This document shows, one piece after another, positions 1-8,531 of a stretch of DNA of 64,000 bases. The stretch lies in NCBI RefSeq assembly GCF_003479605.1, contig NZ_QUHR01000005.1, positions 1-64,000 of the forward strand, given 5' to 3'. Positions within the stretch are counted from its first letter, which is position 1. The number at the start of each line of letters is the position of its first letter. The DNA comes from Roseburia sp. AF12-17LB. GTDB taxonomy: Bacteria; Bacillota; Clostridia; Lachnospirales; Lachnospiraceae. The notes under the pieces were generated by a model that saw only the letters and a list, made by a program, of their open reading frames with translations, had not been told where the DNA came from and did no database searches. The translations under genes were made by a program, and so were the position numbers.

Positions 1-1
1 A

Positions 2-124
2 AGCCTTGAAAATAGGGGAAAGTTAAGAGAGTTAATAGATAAATTCAAGTTTGATGGAGAAAAAATCATTCATGCCCTATGTTATATAGTTTTTGTATGT
101 TTTCAGGAAGACTCCTTTATATAG
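2..124 (+). other. possible 3' end of a gene truncated by the window edge
   Basis: An open frame runs from the window edge to a TAG at 122-124 and would encode about 40 residues, beginning with a hydrophilic Lys/Glu-rich stretch that looks coding and ending hydrophobic. It has no start in the window and overlaps the ATPase relic on the other strand. I do not recognise it. It may be the tail of a real gene or chance. Confidence 0.15.
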
Positions 125-300
125 TTCGTTTTGCCTTCCTGATAATGTTCTTACACATAGGCGTGTAAGGAATGTTATTCCTTGATTTTTTTCATACGCC
201 AAATCCATGAAGTCGATGAAGATAATCTTGATGTCAGGAGTGCCATTCAGTTCAATGATTCTATCGATATATTTTGCTCTCGTGATTGTTTTTATATAGG
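77..300 (-). pseudogene. AAA_14/DUF4143-type ATPase relic lacking its P-loop
   Basis: Read on the minus strand, about 73 residues resemble the N-terminal region of the AAA_14/DUF4143 ATPases. A segment like ITRAKYIDRIIELNGTPDIK matches the strand just before the Walker A of that family. It is followed directly by IIFIDFMDLAYE, which in intact members lies about 30-40 residues downstream of the GIRRSGKS-type P-loop. The P-loop is therefore missing by internal deletion and everything after this region is absent. The upstream frame extension to 568 is low-complexity and not family-like. Family assignment is from recalled motif order only. Function is certainly lost. Confidence 0.4.
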
Positions 301-303
301 CAC

Positions 304-344
304 CCACTTTCAAAAACACAAATTTTTTTATTTTTTGAAAGTGG
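304..344. repeat. perfect 13-bp inverted repeat
   Basis: CCACTTTCAAAAA at 304-316 is exactly complementary to TTTTTGAAAGTGG at 332-344, with a 15-nt A/T-rich loop. It sits at the broken end of the ATPase relic. No U-tract follows on either strand, so a simple terminator is unlikely. It could be a deletion scar or mobile-element end. The rest of 345-521 shows nothing else I can support. Confidence 0.6.
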
Positions 345-521
345 AAACTATGTAAAGGCAACCCGAAGGCTGCCCGGACATCAAAGCCTATAGAAACGCT
401 CAGAGGCTGTTTTACAGTGGGAAAAAGAAAAAATATCAAAAAATTGATGATTAATGGTGAGCTTGTGATAGAATGAAAAAAGAGAAAAGCAGAAAGGATG
501 TAGTTGTGGAGAATATTTGTT

Positions 522-947
522 ATGATTAGAAAGTTGCTGAACGGAGATATCGATAGAGTTGCTGACATATGGTTAAAGACAAATCTGAAAACGCATTATT
601 TTATTTCCAATCAATACTGGAAAAGTAATTATGAATTAGTGAAAGAAATGATGTCACAATCCGAAGTCTATGTGTTTGAAGTGGATAAGATGATACAAGG
701 ATTTGTAGGACTAAATAATGAATATATTGAAGGTATTTTTGTTTCTGAAGAAATGCAGTCATGTGGCATAGGTAAGCTTTTATTGAATTATATTAAGGAT
801 AAAAAAGATAGATTACAATTAAATGTATACCAGAAGAATGCCAGAGCAATTTCTTTTTACCAAAGAGAAGGGTTCATTATTCAATGTAAAGGTTTGGATG
901 AAGCTACTGGTGAAAAAGAATACACTATGCTATGGAAACAAAAATAG
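522..947 (+). CDS. GNAT family N-acetyltransferase
   Basis: A predicted 141-residue GCN5-related N-acetyltransferase, which would transfer acetyl from acetyl-CoA to an amine; the substrate is unknown. The acetyl-CoA pyrophosphate-binding loop is visible as QSCGIGK at residues 79-85, matching the family Q/R-x-x-G-x-G/A motif. A typical motif-B end (NARAISFYQREGF) follows near residue 105. I chose the ATG at 522 because GGAG at 508-511 lies 10 nt upstream. An in-frame TTG at 504 would only add six residues. The alpha/beta hydrolase follows 28 nt downstream on the same strand, so co-transcription is likely. Length is normal for a small single-domain GNAT. Confidence 0.85.
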   Translation: MIRKLLNGDIDRVADIWLKTNLKTHYFISNQYWKSNYELVKEMMSQSEVYVFEVDKMIQGFVGLNNEYIEGIFVSEEMQSCGIGKLLLNYIKDKKDRLQLNVYQKNARAISFYQREGFIIQCKGLDEATGEKEYTMLWKQK

Positions 948-975
948 AAATCAAAATTTGACGGAGTGACAATAT

Positions 976-1602
976 ATGAAGTATTTATATTTGCATGGAC
1001 TCGGGCAAAAACCAGACAGTTGGAATAGAGTAATAAAAGAAACGAAAGTATCGAAAAGCAGTTGCAGTTTGAGTTTATCAGAGCTGTTAGAAAGGAAATC
1101 TGCTACATATAAGGAATTATATTCAGCATTCTCATCAGAATGCGACAAGGAGAACGAAGAAATTGTCTTATGTGGGCTTTCTCTAGGAGCTGTTCTGGCA
1201 CTTAATTATGCGATAGACCACCCAGATAAAGTAAAGGCACTCGTATTAATTGCAGCACAATATAAAATGCCCCGAAAATTATTGAAAGTTCAGAATATAT
1301 TGTTTCATCTTATGCCGAATTCGGCATTCAATAAAATGGGCTTCAAAAAAGCAGATGTTATTAAACTATGTGGTACGATGGCTGAATTAGATTTCAGTGA
1401 CTCACTGCATAAGGTGTCTTGTCCGGTATTAATCGTTTGTGGAGAGAAGGACAATGCAAACAAAAAAACTTCAAAAGAACTTTGCCATTATCTGAACAAT
1501 TCCTACTTCCATGAACTTATGAAAACAGGTCATGAAGCAAACATAGAAGCCCCGGAAGAGTTGTCGATTGTGTTGCAAAGATTTTATGATAGTATCAGTT
1601 AA
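976..1602 (+). CDS. alpha/beta hydrolase
   Basis: A 208-residue cytosolic alpha/beta-hydrolase-fold enzyme, probably an esterase or lipase-like hydrolase of unknown substrate. The oxyanion-side HGLG motif is at residues 7-10 and the nucleophile elbow GLSLG is at 67-71 (Ser69). A plausible acid is Asp159 in the GEKDN turn, and His186 in TGHEAN completes the triad. The cap is short. The start ATG has a GGAG at 962-965. The end overlaps the likely start of the next gene by 17 nt, so translation of the VOC gene may be coupled. Nothing suggests secretion. Confidence 0.85.
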   Translation: MKYLYLHGLGQKPDSWNRVIKETKVSKSSCSLSLSELLERKSATYKELYSAFSSECDKENEEIVLCGLSLGAVLALNYAIDHPDKVKALVLIAAQYKMPRKLLKVQNILFHLMPNSAFNKMGFKKADVIKLCGTMAELDFSDSLHKVSCPVLIVCGEKDNANKKTSKELCHYLNNSYFHELMKTGHEANIEAPEELSIVLQRFYDSIS

Positions 1603-1996
1603 CTTCCTGTTTGTAAGGATTGCACCATTTGCATTATATGTAAATAATCTGGAAGAAGCAAGAAATTTTTTTGTGAAATATTTTGATGCAAAATCAAACG
1701 ATGGATATCATAATTTTCAGACGGATTTCCGCTCTTATTTTCTTTCATTTGATGATGATACACGCATAGAGATTATGAATAAACCAGAAATGTCGGATTG
1801 TCCCAAAGAGCTTACTCGTACCGGATATGCGCACATTGCTTTTAGCGTAGGCAGCAAAGAAAAGGTTGATGCTTTGACTGCAGAGTTAAGGGCGGATGGT
1901 TATAAAGTTGTCAGCGGTCCAAGAAAGACTGGAGATGGTTATTATGAAAGTTGTATTGTTGCATTCGAAGATAACCAAATTGAAATTACAGTCTGA
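1586..1996 (+). CDS. VOC (glyoxalase/bleomycin resistance-like) family protein
   Basis: About 136 residues of the vicinal-oxygen-chelate fold. The paired beta-alpha-beta-beta-beta modules are recognisable from IAPFALYVNNLEEARNFF at the N-terminus and from YAHIAFSVGSKEKVDALTAEL in the middle. Members are metal-dependent lyases, dioxygenases or drug-binding proteins; the ligand here is unknown. Family proteins normally start almost directly at the first strand, but here no good start or Shine-Dalgarno lies there. The ATG at 1586 lies within the 3' end of the hydrolase gene, so initiation is probably by translational coupling. An alternative TTG at 1568 is less likely. A 20-codon ORF (2020-2082) and a terminator follow. 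Confidence 0.75.
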   Translation: MIVSVNFLFVRIAPFALYVNNLEEARNFFVKYFDAKSNDGYHNFQTDFRSYFLSFDDDTRIEIMNKPEMSDCPKELTRTGYAHIAFSVGSKEKVDALTAELRADGYKVVSGPRKTGDGYYESCIVAFEDNQIEITV

Positions 1997-2055
1997 AAAA
2001 TAGGAGGCACAAATCGGAAATGGACGAGGTTTGGAGAGATAATCAAAAAGCAGGC

Positions 2056-2096
2056 AATGCAGGAAGAGAGGAAAAACCTTGATTCCTGCATTTTTT
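2056..2096 (+). terminator. rho-independent terminator after the VOC gene
   Basis: AATGCAGGAA (2056-2065) pairs with TTCCTGCATT (2083-2092) and is followed by a T-run to 2096. It ends the GNAT/hydrolase/VOC unit. A 20-codon ORF preceded by AGGAGG-like sequence (2020-2082, MDEVWRDNQ...) ends inside the hairpin. It could be a truncated gene start; I cannot tell. Confidence 0.75.
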
Positions 2097-2204
2097 ATAC
2101 GCACTAAACCAGGAGTAGAGTGCAAAAATATCGAAATTCATATAGAATAAAGGTATCAAAATATCAGGGAGGAGAAGAAGTCCGGCAAACGGACGAGGAG
2201 GGGT

Positions 2205-2870
2205 ATGGATAAAGAAAAAACAGGCGAATATATCAGAAACCTTCGGAAAAAGAAAGGCTGGACACAAATGCAGCTTGCAGAACAGCTTCATATTTCAGAC
2301 AAAGCAGTTTCGAAATGGGAGCGCGGAATCTCATTTCCGGATATTGAATTAATGGAGGAGCTGGCACAGGTATTTCAGGTGGATGTTGCTGATATTATCC
2401 GGGGAGAAGAGGCTGGCAGGGCAGAGCATACGGTAAATGAGCTGGTAAAAGATACTATAGATATTGCAAAGAGGGAGAAAAAAAGACAGATACGAAAGTA
2501 CCGGTGGGTGTTGTGTATTCTGTTTGTGCTATTTGGAGTTTTAATCGGATACAGTGTAGAGAACATTCAGAAAAATTATATTTTAGAATATCATTTATGC
2601 ATGAATGCAGTGGTTGAATCGAAGGGTGAGGTGATTTATGTAAGAGAGACAGATGCAAATGGAAAAAATTCCGGAAAGGTATATCGTCTGGCACAGGATG
2701 ATGCAATCCCGGTAACATTACCGGATGGAAGTGACGGAAGTTTTAAAGATATTAAAGAAGGACAACATATTCAAATCTGGTATTTGGGACACCGGGTATT
2801 ATGGAAAAATGCATGGATACCGGGCGTAGAGAAAGTAGAGATTACAAAGGAGGTTAAAAAAGATGTATAG
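2205..2870 (+). CDS. XRE-family regulator with a membrane segment
   Basis: A 221-residue protein with an N-terminal Cro/C1-type helix-turn-helix (about residues 7-62; the recognition part reads ISDKAVSKWERG). A charged linker and a single transmembrane helix (about 101-118) follow, then an approximately 100-residue beta-rich tail that would lie outside the cell. This is the common Firmicutes architecture of a membrane-tethered regulator sensing an extracytoplasmic signal. GAGGAGG precedes the ATG. The stop overlaps by 8 nt the start of a small secreted-protein gene, now broken, that was probably its operon partner. The target genes are unknown. Confidence 0.85.
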   Translation: MDKEKTGEYIRNLRKKKGWTQMQLAEQLHISDKAVSKWERGISFPDIELMEELAQVFQVDVADIIRGEEAGRAEHTVNELVKDTIDIAKREKKRQIRKYRWVLCILFVLFGVLIGYSVENIQKNYILEYHLCMNAVVESKGEVIYVRETDANGKNSGKVYRLAQDDAIPVTLPDGSDGSFKDIKEGQHIQIWYLGHRVLWKNAWIPGVEKVEITKEVKKDV

Positions 2871-2962
2871 AATAAAAAAAAGTAATTTGTTGTGTGATAG
2901 TATTGGCAATATTGGGGAGTATGCCAGTAAATGCAAAAGAAGTATTACAGAATGAAAATGAG
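2863..2962 (+). pseudogene. secreted-protein gene, frameshifted in a poly-A run and truncated
   Basis: AAGGAGG at 2849 and ATG at 2863 open a gene overlapping the XRE stop. The first residues are MYRIKK. After the seven-A run at 2875-2881 the reading continues only in another frame, giving ICCVIVLAILGSMPVNAKE, a classic signal peptide with an Ala-x-Ala-like cleavage region. About eleven residues later the sequence changes to chemotaxis-receptor-like DNA (around 2962). Both a one-base shift and a truncating junction are therefore visible. The lost mature protein cannot be identified. A sequencing error in the A-run is possible but would not explain the truncation. Confidence 0.6.
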
Positions 2963-2964
2963 GC

Positions 2965-4445
2965 ATGGAGTCCTTTGCAGAGCTTGCAGAGAACACCATG
3001 GAGAAAGCCAACTCCCAGGCAGAGTCCTTGGAGCAGATTGGCCAGGGAATTGAACAGCTGTCCGGCGTAGTACAGGGCAATGCTGCATCCTCCGAAGAGA
3101 ATACTGCGATCAGTATTAATCTGGCAGAGGGAGCAGCCAAGATGCAGGATGCTTGCAAAGCATCTTGCGGATATATGCGAAGGAAGAGAAAATGTACATA
3201 ATCTTCATTACAGGTGGCTTGATAAAGACGGTATGCCGGTCTGGATTAACTGCCGTGGTATCGTGATCGTTGATCAGCAGGGAAAGGCAGAGTATCTGGT
3301 TGGGTGTCTGAATGAGACCGGCAACAGGAGAAGAGCCGATAATGTCACAGGACTGCTTGGCGGGCCGGAATTCCTTGCTTACCTGCGTGCACAAAAGGAA
3401 CCCATTTCCAAGGGTTTTTTTATGCATATAGGAATTGATGATTTCGGAGCAATCAATAGTTCCAGAGGAGCGGATTATGGTATCTATATTTTAAAAAGTG
3501 TTGCCGACTGCATGGAGAGCTGTCTTTCTGATAATCAAAGGCTTTACCATCTGGTTGCGGATCAGTATGTGATCGTGGATCTGGAAGCTTCTTCCTCCGA
3601 AGACGCTGTGGTACTGAAAGAAAAGATCACAGATAAACTTTATAATTTCATAGTAGCCGGAAATTATGAAGCTATATTTTCTATTTCTATTGGTGTTATA
3701 GATGCAGCAACATTTTGTGAGGGAACCGAAGAATGCCGCAAAAAGTTTGAATTTGCCTTGAAACAGGCAAAAAGCATGGGTAAAAATGGATTCTATATTT
3801 TTGACCAGGATGACTATGAGGTCTTTTTACGAAAAGGAAGAATCATAGCAACACTTCGTAATGCTATTGTGAACCATTATGATGGCTTTGAAGTATACTA
3901 CCAGCCGATCGAGGACTGTCAGTCCGAACAGATCATTGGAGCAGAGGCACTGATGCGTTTTTCCATGATAACGGAAGAAGGGCGGGAGTTTGTTTCACCA
4001 ATGGAGTTTATCCCATTATTGGAAGAGACCGGATTGCTTATGTGTTGAAATGACAGAAAGCGGATTTATGGATATGACACCTTCGTTCTGTAAATTTCGT
4101 AAAACTCTGGACAAGAACGGGATTCCCTTTGTGATCGATGATTTTGGAACAGGATATTCGAATCTTCATTGTATCCGTGATATGAATCCAAGTTACGTGA
4201 AAATGGATAGGGATTTTACTGCCAAGGCGATGAACAGTGCGAGGGATTATGAATTATATAAAAATATCATCCCAATGGTACATAGTATTAACGTCAGGAT
4301 ATGCGCAGAAGGCATCGAGGAAAAAGAATGGCTCCTAAAAATGAAAGAAATGAAGGTTGATTATCTGCAGGGATATTATTTTGGAAGACCATGTGGAAAG
4401 AAACAGTTTCTGCAGCAATATGTCAGTGGCATCAATGTTAAATAA
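2965..4445 (+). pseudogene. chimeric remnant: MCP fragment + PAS + degenerate GGDEF + EAL
   Basis: The first ~60 codons (from 2965) read as the tip of a methyl-accepting chemotaxis signalling domain (EQLSGVVQGNAASSEEN). Near 3150 the frame changes and a PAS C-terminal part follows (YRWLDKDGMPVWINCRG). Next comes a GGDEF domain whose signature is eroded (LVADQYVI instead of GGDEF), then the start of an EAL domain with AEALMRF (about 3943). At about 4040 the frame breaks again. The EAL domain resumes at VEMTESGF with some 60 residues missing, and continues through DDFGTGYSN to LQGYYFGRP. It once was a c-di-GMP phosphodiesterase-type protein. At least three lesions make it non-functional. Confidence 0.8.
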
Positions 4446-4452
4446 AGAGAGT

Positions 4453-4488
4453 AAGGCAGACTCAGATATGTGGGGCTGCCTTATTTTA
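4453..4488 (+). terminator. weak terminator after the EAL remnant
   Basis: AAGGCAG (4453-4459) pairs with CTGCCTT (4476-4482) and is followed by ATTTTAT. The stem is short (7 bp) with a 16-nt loop. It lies between the remnant and the convergent flavodoxin gene. Confidence 0.45.
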
Positions 4489-4496
4489 TGGCCTTA

Positions 4497-5009
4497 TCAG
4501 AAGGATGAGTTCCTAACGGCTTGTCTGAGTCTCTCCAGGTCATCTGCATCAGGGTGAGACAATGCACAGTCAAAATTCTGGATCAATACATCAAGATTTG
4601 CCGGATGATCGGGAGCATCCTTCATTTTCAAGTAGCGTTCCCGGACAGACTGTGGCATTCTGCCCTGACACATATACTCTCCGACGATAACATTACTTGC
4701 ATCAACGAACTGCTTAACCTGATTCAGGATTTTCCGGAAATAGATATCACTGCCACCAAAGCCAGCAGTTCCAAACAGAAAAATCTGTTTATTCTTTAGC
4801 TGTGATAATAGCTGTAATGTCTTGGTATCGGCATTCCCCTTGTCTGTCCAAAATCCGATATAGAGCAGTTCGGAAGAAGGAATCACTGTGTCGGACACAC
4901 CGAAATACTCACATTCATCCTGAGGTAATGCCTCGTGGATCGCATCAGCCAGCACCTTGGTATTACCTGTTAAGCTGCTATAAACGATGGAATATTTTTT
5001 ATTTTTCAT
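4497..5009 (-). CDS. flavodoxin family protein
   Basis: A 170-residue cytosolic flavodoxin-like protein. The FMN phosphate-binding loop is visible at residues 11-17 (SSLTGNT, the S/T-x-T-G-N-T signature). The second cofactor loop is near FWTDKGNAD, and the FLFGTAGFGG segment at about 78-87 matches the third conserved region. Short-chain flavodoxins shuttle single electrons for reductive enzymes; the partner here is not evident. GGAGA lies 8-10 nt upstream of the ATG on the minus strand. It is divergent from the diguanylate cyclase gene. The C-terminal ~40 residues extend past the flavodoxin core and are not recognised. Confidence 0.85.
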   Translation of the reverse strand: MKNKKYSIVYSSLTGNTKVLADAIHEALPQDECEYFGVSDTVIPSSELLYIGFWTDKGNADTKTLQLLSQLKNKQIFLFGTAGFGGSDIYFRKILNQVKQFVDASNVIVGEYMCQGRMPQSVRERYLKMKDAPDHPANLDVLIQNFDCALSHPDADDLERLRQAVRNSSF

Positions 5010-5128
5010 ATCATGTTGTCTCCTTTCATAGGATCATGAAATTATCATATCGCATTCCTATTTTAGTTCGGAAAGCATGATTTGTCGAATGAATTTTCCA
5101 TAAACATTTTACAGAGCGAAAGGGATAG

Positions 5129-5156
5129 TTGCTTTTCCTGCCGCTTGTGATAAACT
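5129..5156 (+). promoter_or_regulatory. candidate sigma-A promoter for the diguanylate cyclase
   Basis: TTGCTT (5129-5134), a 16-bp spacer and TAAACT (5151-5156), about 90 bp before the TTG start. It is a moderate consensus match in the 237-bp divergent intergenic region. Confidence 0.35.
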
Positions 5157-5246
5157 TGTTCATAAGTGAGGGAAAAATCATGGACAGAACTCCGATAAGG
5201 GAATAAAAGCCGGGCTGTCCCGGTATCATTTAATGAGGTAGAAAAG

Positions 5247-6929
5247 TTGACAGAAGAGAAATATACAATCCGAAAGTATAAAAGAATTTTATTTTATGTG
5301 GTGATATGTGTGCTGCTTGCGGCATTCCTTTTGGGACAATATATTTACCCAAGTGAAAGGGAAACGGTCACGGAGGAAAGCATTACTTATACCGGAACCT
5401 TTTACCGGGTGCTGGCAGACGGAACCAAAGAGGAAATCCCGGTTCCGGGCAAATGTGATGTGCCTGCCGGAGAGCCTCTGGTCATCCGGTCAGTGCTCCC
5501 ACAGGATTATCATGAAAATACGATCGCCATCAGGTCCTCTCTGGAGAATGTGCGCATTTACATCGGTGGGGAACTGAGGGCGTTGTATGATACGGAGAAT
5601 ACCAGACCTTTTGGGAAAAATTCTGCCAGTGGGTATGTGTTCTGCGAGACATCCGGCGAGGATGCGGGGCAGGAAGTGCGGATTGAACTGCAGTCCTTTA
5701 CCGACAAGTATTCCGGTGTCGTCAACACGGTATATTGTGGGGACAAATCAGATATCTGGGCATATATACTCCACTGCTATTTTATGGTAACTCTGATCGC
5801 CTGCACCATGCTGTTTGCCGGACTGGTCGTGCTGATCATCAGTCTGGTGCTTGATATTATATATAAGACGAGATTTGATCTGGAGTACCTGGGATGGTGC
5901 ATGATTCTGGGAGCAGTGTGGATGCTGGGAGAATCGAAGCTGCGCCAGCTGTTCGTTTCCAATGCTTCTATTCTGTCGAATATGTGCTTCTTAGTTGTGA
6001 TGCTCTGCCCGGTTCCGCTCATGTTCTATATTGACAGTGTGCAGCAGGGAAGGTACCGGAAGGCCTATCATGTGGCAGAGTGTATCACCTGTGTGAACTT
6101 TGTACTATGCACGTCCTTACAGCTACTGAATATCGCAGATTTTATCTCGACAATGTTCTTGTCCCACCTAGTGATTGCAGGAACGTTCCTGACAATATTT
6201 ATCACCATTTGCCGGGATCTCATCAAGGGAACGGCGAAACATTACAAGCTTCCGCTGATCGGACTGGTAGTTGCCATGATTGCAGTCATGCTGGAGGTGA
6301 CAGAGGTGTATCGAGTGGTGTCAATGTCAGGAATTTTTATCGCAACCGGACTGGTGGTCCTGCTGGTCGTTACGCTGATCCAGACAATGGACCGCATCCG
6401 CGAGCTGGAGCTGGCCAGGCAGAGAGAGGCCAGGGAAAGCCTGGATTATCTGACGGGTCTTCCTATGCGTCATAAGGGTGAAAAGCTGATCCTTGAGAAA
6501 ATGCAGGAGCATGATGGCTGTCTGGGATTTGTCGATATGGATAATCTTAAGAAGATCAACGATGTCTATGGACATAAGGCGGGGGATTGTGCTCTCAGGC
6601 TGGTAGGAGCAATGCTCACAGAGTGCATGGAGAACGCAGTGGTCTGCCGGCTGGGAGGAGATGAATTCCTGTTCTATCTGCCGGAGGCATCAGAAGAAGA
6701 GATGAACATGCGGATGAGAAAGCTGTTTGAAAGCTTTGGTGCGGCAAAAAATCTCACGGCAGAGACTTCACCGGCATCCCTGTCCTGCGGTCTGTGCATG
6801 TGCAGACAGGGAGGAAACTTTGAAGAATATTATATAAGAGCGGACAAGACATTGTATTATGTCAAACAGAATGGTAAGAACAGTTACCGGTTTTATGAGG
6901 AGCTTGAGGAACAGCAGACGGATGCATAG
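5247..6929 (+). CDS. membrane-bound diguanylate cyclase (GGDEF) with extracellular sensor
   Basis: A 560-residue protein predicted to make c-di-GMP from two GTP. It has one N-terminal transmembrane helix (about 14-30) and an extracytoplasmic beta-rich sensor of ~140 residues. A block of about seven transmembrane helices (175-385) follows, as in 7TM-DISM sensors, then a short coiled linker and a C-terminal GGDEF domain. The active-site signature RLGGDEF is intact at about 468-474. The start is TTG at 5247 with GAGGT at 5235-5239. No I-site RxxD was confirmed. With the HD-GYP gene downstream and the dead EAL remnant upstream it forms a local c-di-GMP cluster. Confidence 0.88.
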   Translation: MTEEKYTIRKYKRILFYVVICVLLAAFLLGQYIYPSERETVTEESITYTGTFYRVLADGTKEEIPVPGKCDVPAGEPLVIRSVLPQDYHENTIAIRSSLENVRIYIGGELRALYDTENTRPFGKNSASGYVFCETSGEDAGQEVRIELQSFTDKYSGVVNTVYCGDKSDIWAYILHCYFMVTLIACTMLFAGLVVLIISLVLDIIYKTRFDLEYLGWCMILGAVWMLGESKLRQLFVSNASILSNMCFLVVMLCPVPLMFYIDSVQQGRYRKAYHVAECITCVNFVLCTSLQLLNIADFISTMFLSHLVIAGTFLTIFITICRDLIKGTAKHYKLPLIGLVVAMIAVMLEVTEVYRVVSMSGIFIATGLVVLLVVTLIQTMDRIRELELARQREARESLDYLTGLPMRHKGEKLILEKMQEHDGCLGFVDMDNLKKINDVYGHKAGDCALRLVGAMLTECMENAVVCRLGGDEFLFYLPEASEEEMNMRMRKLFESFGAAKNLTAETSPASLSCGLCMCRQGGNFEEYYIRADKTLYYVKQNGKNSYRFYEELEEQQTDA

Positions 6930-7039
6930 GCCAGAAAAAATGACCTGGAGGTAATCGCCGGAGCATCATCCTTGCGTGAAGCCATCAAACGATTCTGGAC
7001 CTTCCGTGTTCCATGGGGATGGACATACATGTGGTGAAC

Positions 7040-7126
7040 ATGGATGTGGAAACCATAGCTGTCATTAAGAAGAATAAAAAATACAACACGAAAGGATGTG
7101 TCAAGGTATTGCAAGAATTATCGTGA
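7040..7126 (+). other. 28-codon ORF, likely coding relic
   Basis: The 331-bp gap 6930-7260 contains an ATG frame encoding MDVETIAVIKKNKKYNTKG and nine more residues before TGA. The open frame extends upstream without a stop to about 7020. Its composition looks coding, but it has no Shine-Dalgarno and no family I recognise. Upstream, 6930-7020 shows nothing I can name. Confidence 0.2.
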
Positions 7127-7168
7127 TACATTCTTTTGTATTTGGATTGATTATTTTTCTTTCCCTGC

Positions 7169-7198
7169 TTGTCGGAAGTAATGGATGGAATGTATAAT
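7169..7198 (+). promoter_or_regulatory. candidate promoter for bcp-yaaA
   Basis: TTGTCG (7169-7174), an 18-bp spacer and a perfect TATAAT (7193-7198). It is 62 bp before the peroxiredoxin ATG, which has GGAGG at 7249-7253. Confidence 0.5.
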
Positions 7199-7260
7199 AT
7201 TGTTAATGATCCAGAGATATTTATTTTGGAAACAGCTTAATCAATTTGGAGGTATAAAAT

Positions 7261-7716
7261 ATGTTAGAAGTAGGAAAAAAAGCACCGGACTTTGAATTGC
7301 CGGATCAGAATGGAGAAATGCATAAATTAAGTGATTATGCAGGAAAAAAAGTAATCCTATATTTTTATCCAAAAGATAATACACCAGGATGTACGAAGCA
7401 GGCATGTGGCTTTTCTGAGCGTTATCCACAGTTTACTGAGAAGGGAGCTGTTATTCTCGGAGTAAGCAAGGACTCTGTAGCGTCTCACAAGAGATTTGAA
7501 GAAAAATACGGACTGGCATTTACGCTATTAGCAGATCCGGAGCGTAAAGTTATTGAAGCATATGATGTCTGGAAAGAAAAGAAAAATTATGGAAAAGTAT
7601 CTATGGGTGTAGTAAGAACTACATATCTTATTGATGAGCAGGGAATCATTATAAAGGCAAATGATAAAGTCAAGGCGGCAGATGATCCTGAAAATATGCT
7701 TAAGGAATTGGCATAA
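7261..7716 (+). CDS. bcp: thiol peroxidase (Bcp/PrxQ-type peroxiredoxin)
   Basis: A 151-residue cytosolic peroxiredoxin of the Bcp/PrxQ class that reduces H2O2 and organic peroxides using thioredoxin. The catalytic region NTPGCTKQACGF carries the peroxidatic Cys44 and a resolving Cys49, the C-x4-C arrangement of atypical two-Cys PrxQ enzymes. The PxxxTPGC context, a downstream Arg near 120 and the length are normal for the family. It overlaps yaaA by one base (TAATG), so the two are co-translated. With yaaA, perR, rubrerythrin and desulfoferrodoxin it forms an oxidative-defence block. Confidence 0.95.
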   Translation: MLEVGKKAPDFELPDQNGEMHKLSDYAGKKVILYFYPKDNTPGCTKQACGFSERYPQFTEKGAVILGVSKDSVASHKRFEEKYGLAFTLLADPERKVIEAYDVWKEKKNYGKVSMGVVRTTYLIDEQGIIIKANDKVKAADDPENMLKELA

Positions 7717-8465
7717 TGAAGATTATTTTATCACCTGCAAAAAAGATGATTGTAGATACCGATAACTTAGCACCGGTTGAACTGCCTGTCTATATTGATA
7801 AGACAGCAGAAGTATTAAACTGGATGAAAAGCAAATCAAAAGAAGAACTGAAAGCTATCTGGAAATGTAATGACAAGATTGCAGAGCAGAACTTTAACAG
7901 ATTGGAAAATATGGATCTTTATAACAGGCTTACTCCGGCTGTTTTAGCATATGAAGGGATTGCATTTCAATATATGGCACCATCTGTGTTTGAAAACCAG
8001 CAGTTTGAGTATTTGCAAAATCATTTAAGAATCTTGTCTGCGTTTTATGGCATTTTAAAACCAATGGATGGTGTGACTCCTTATCGTCTTGAAATGCAGG
8101 CAAAGGTTGGAATTGGAGATGCAAAAAATCTGTATGAGTACTGGGGAGAATTGTTATACCGCTTAGTAATCGATGACAGTAGGATTATCATTAATCTTGC
8201 ATCAAAAGAATACTCAAAATGTATAGAAAAGTATCTGACACCACAGGACAGATATATTACGATTGTATTTTGTGAGTTATCCGGAGATAAATTGGTAACA
8301 AAAGGTACCTATGCCAAGATGGCTCGTGGTGAAATGGTCAGATTCATAGCGGAAAATAATATTGAAAATCCGGTGGAGATTCAGAAATTTGACAGACTCG
8401 GATATTCGTTTAGGTCTGATTTATCTTCAGATTCAGAATATGTATTTGAACGCAAAATAAAATAG
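7716..8465 (+). CDS. yaaA: peroxide stress protein YaaA (DUF328)
   Basis: A 249-residue member of the YaaA/DUF328 family. The N-terminal MKIILSPAKKM and the internal GMQ-like CELSGDKLVTKGTYAKMARG segment are diagnostic. In E. coli YaaA lowers intracellular free iron during H2O2 stress, limiting Fenton damage to DNA; the biochemical activity involves DNA binding. Length equals the family norm. Its ATG overlaps the bcp stop by one base, so the pair is an operon, and a terminator follows directly. The functional link with the peroxiredoxin upstream and perR downstream is strong. Confidence 0.95.
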   Translation: MKIILSPAKKMIVDTDNLAPVELPVYIDKTAEVLNWMKSKSKEELKAIWKCNDKIAEQNFNRLENMDLYNRLTPAVLAYEGIAFQYMAPSVFENQQFEYLQNHLRILSAFYGILKPMDGVTPYRLEMQAKVGIGDAKNLYEYWGELLYRLVIDDSRIIINLASKEYSKCIEKYLTPQDRYITIVFCELSGDKLVTKGTYAKMARGEMVRFIAENNIENPVEIQKFDRLGYSFRSDLSSDSEYVFERKIK

Positions 8466-8475
8466 TTATTCAGGT

Positions 8476-8504
8476 AAAAGATGCTCAGTTTGGCATCTTT
8501 TGTA
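8476..8504 (+). terminator. terminator after yaaA
   Basis: AAAAGATGC (8476-8484) pairs with GCATCTTTT (8493-8501) around an 8-nt loop. The 3' arm itself provides the T-run. It separates bcp-yaaA from the perR promoter. Confidence 0.75.
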
Positions 8505-8521
8505 ATAATGAGAATTATTAC
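8502..8521. promoter_or_regulatory. Fur/PerR-type palindrome upstream of the perR promoter
   Basis: GTAATAAT (8502-8509) and ATTATTAC (8514-8521) form a perfect 8-bp inverted repeat around GAGA. The A/T-rich ATAAT...ATTAT layout resembles Fur-family boxes. It ends 10 bp before the -35 of the perR promoter. The regulator is inferred (PerR itself). Confidence 0.5.
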
Positions 8522-8531
8522 TATTTTCTTA

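Noticed and set aside
504..521. TTG start for the GNAT gene
   Set aside because: The GGAG lies after this codon and fits the ATG at 522.
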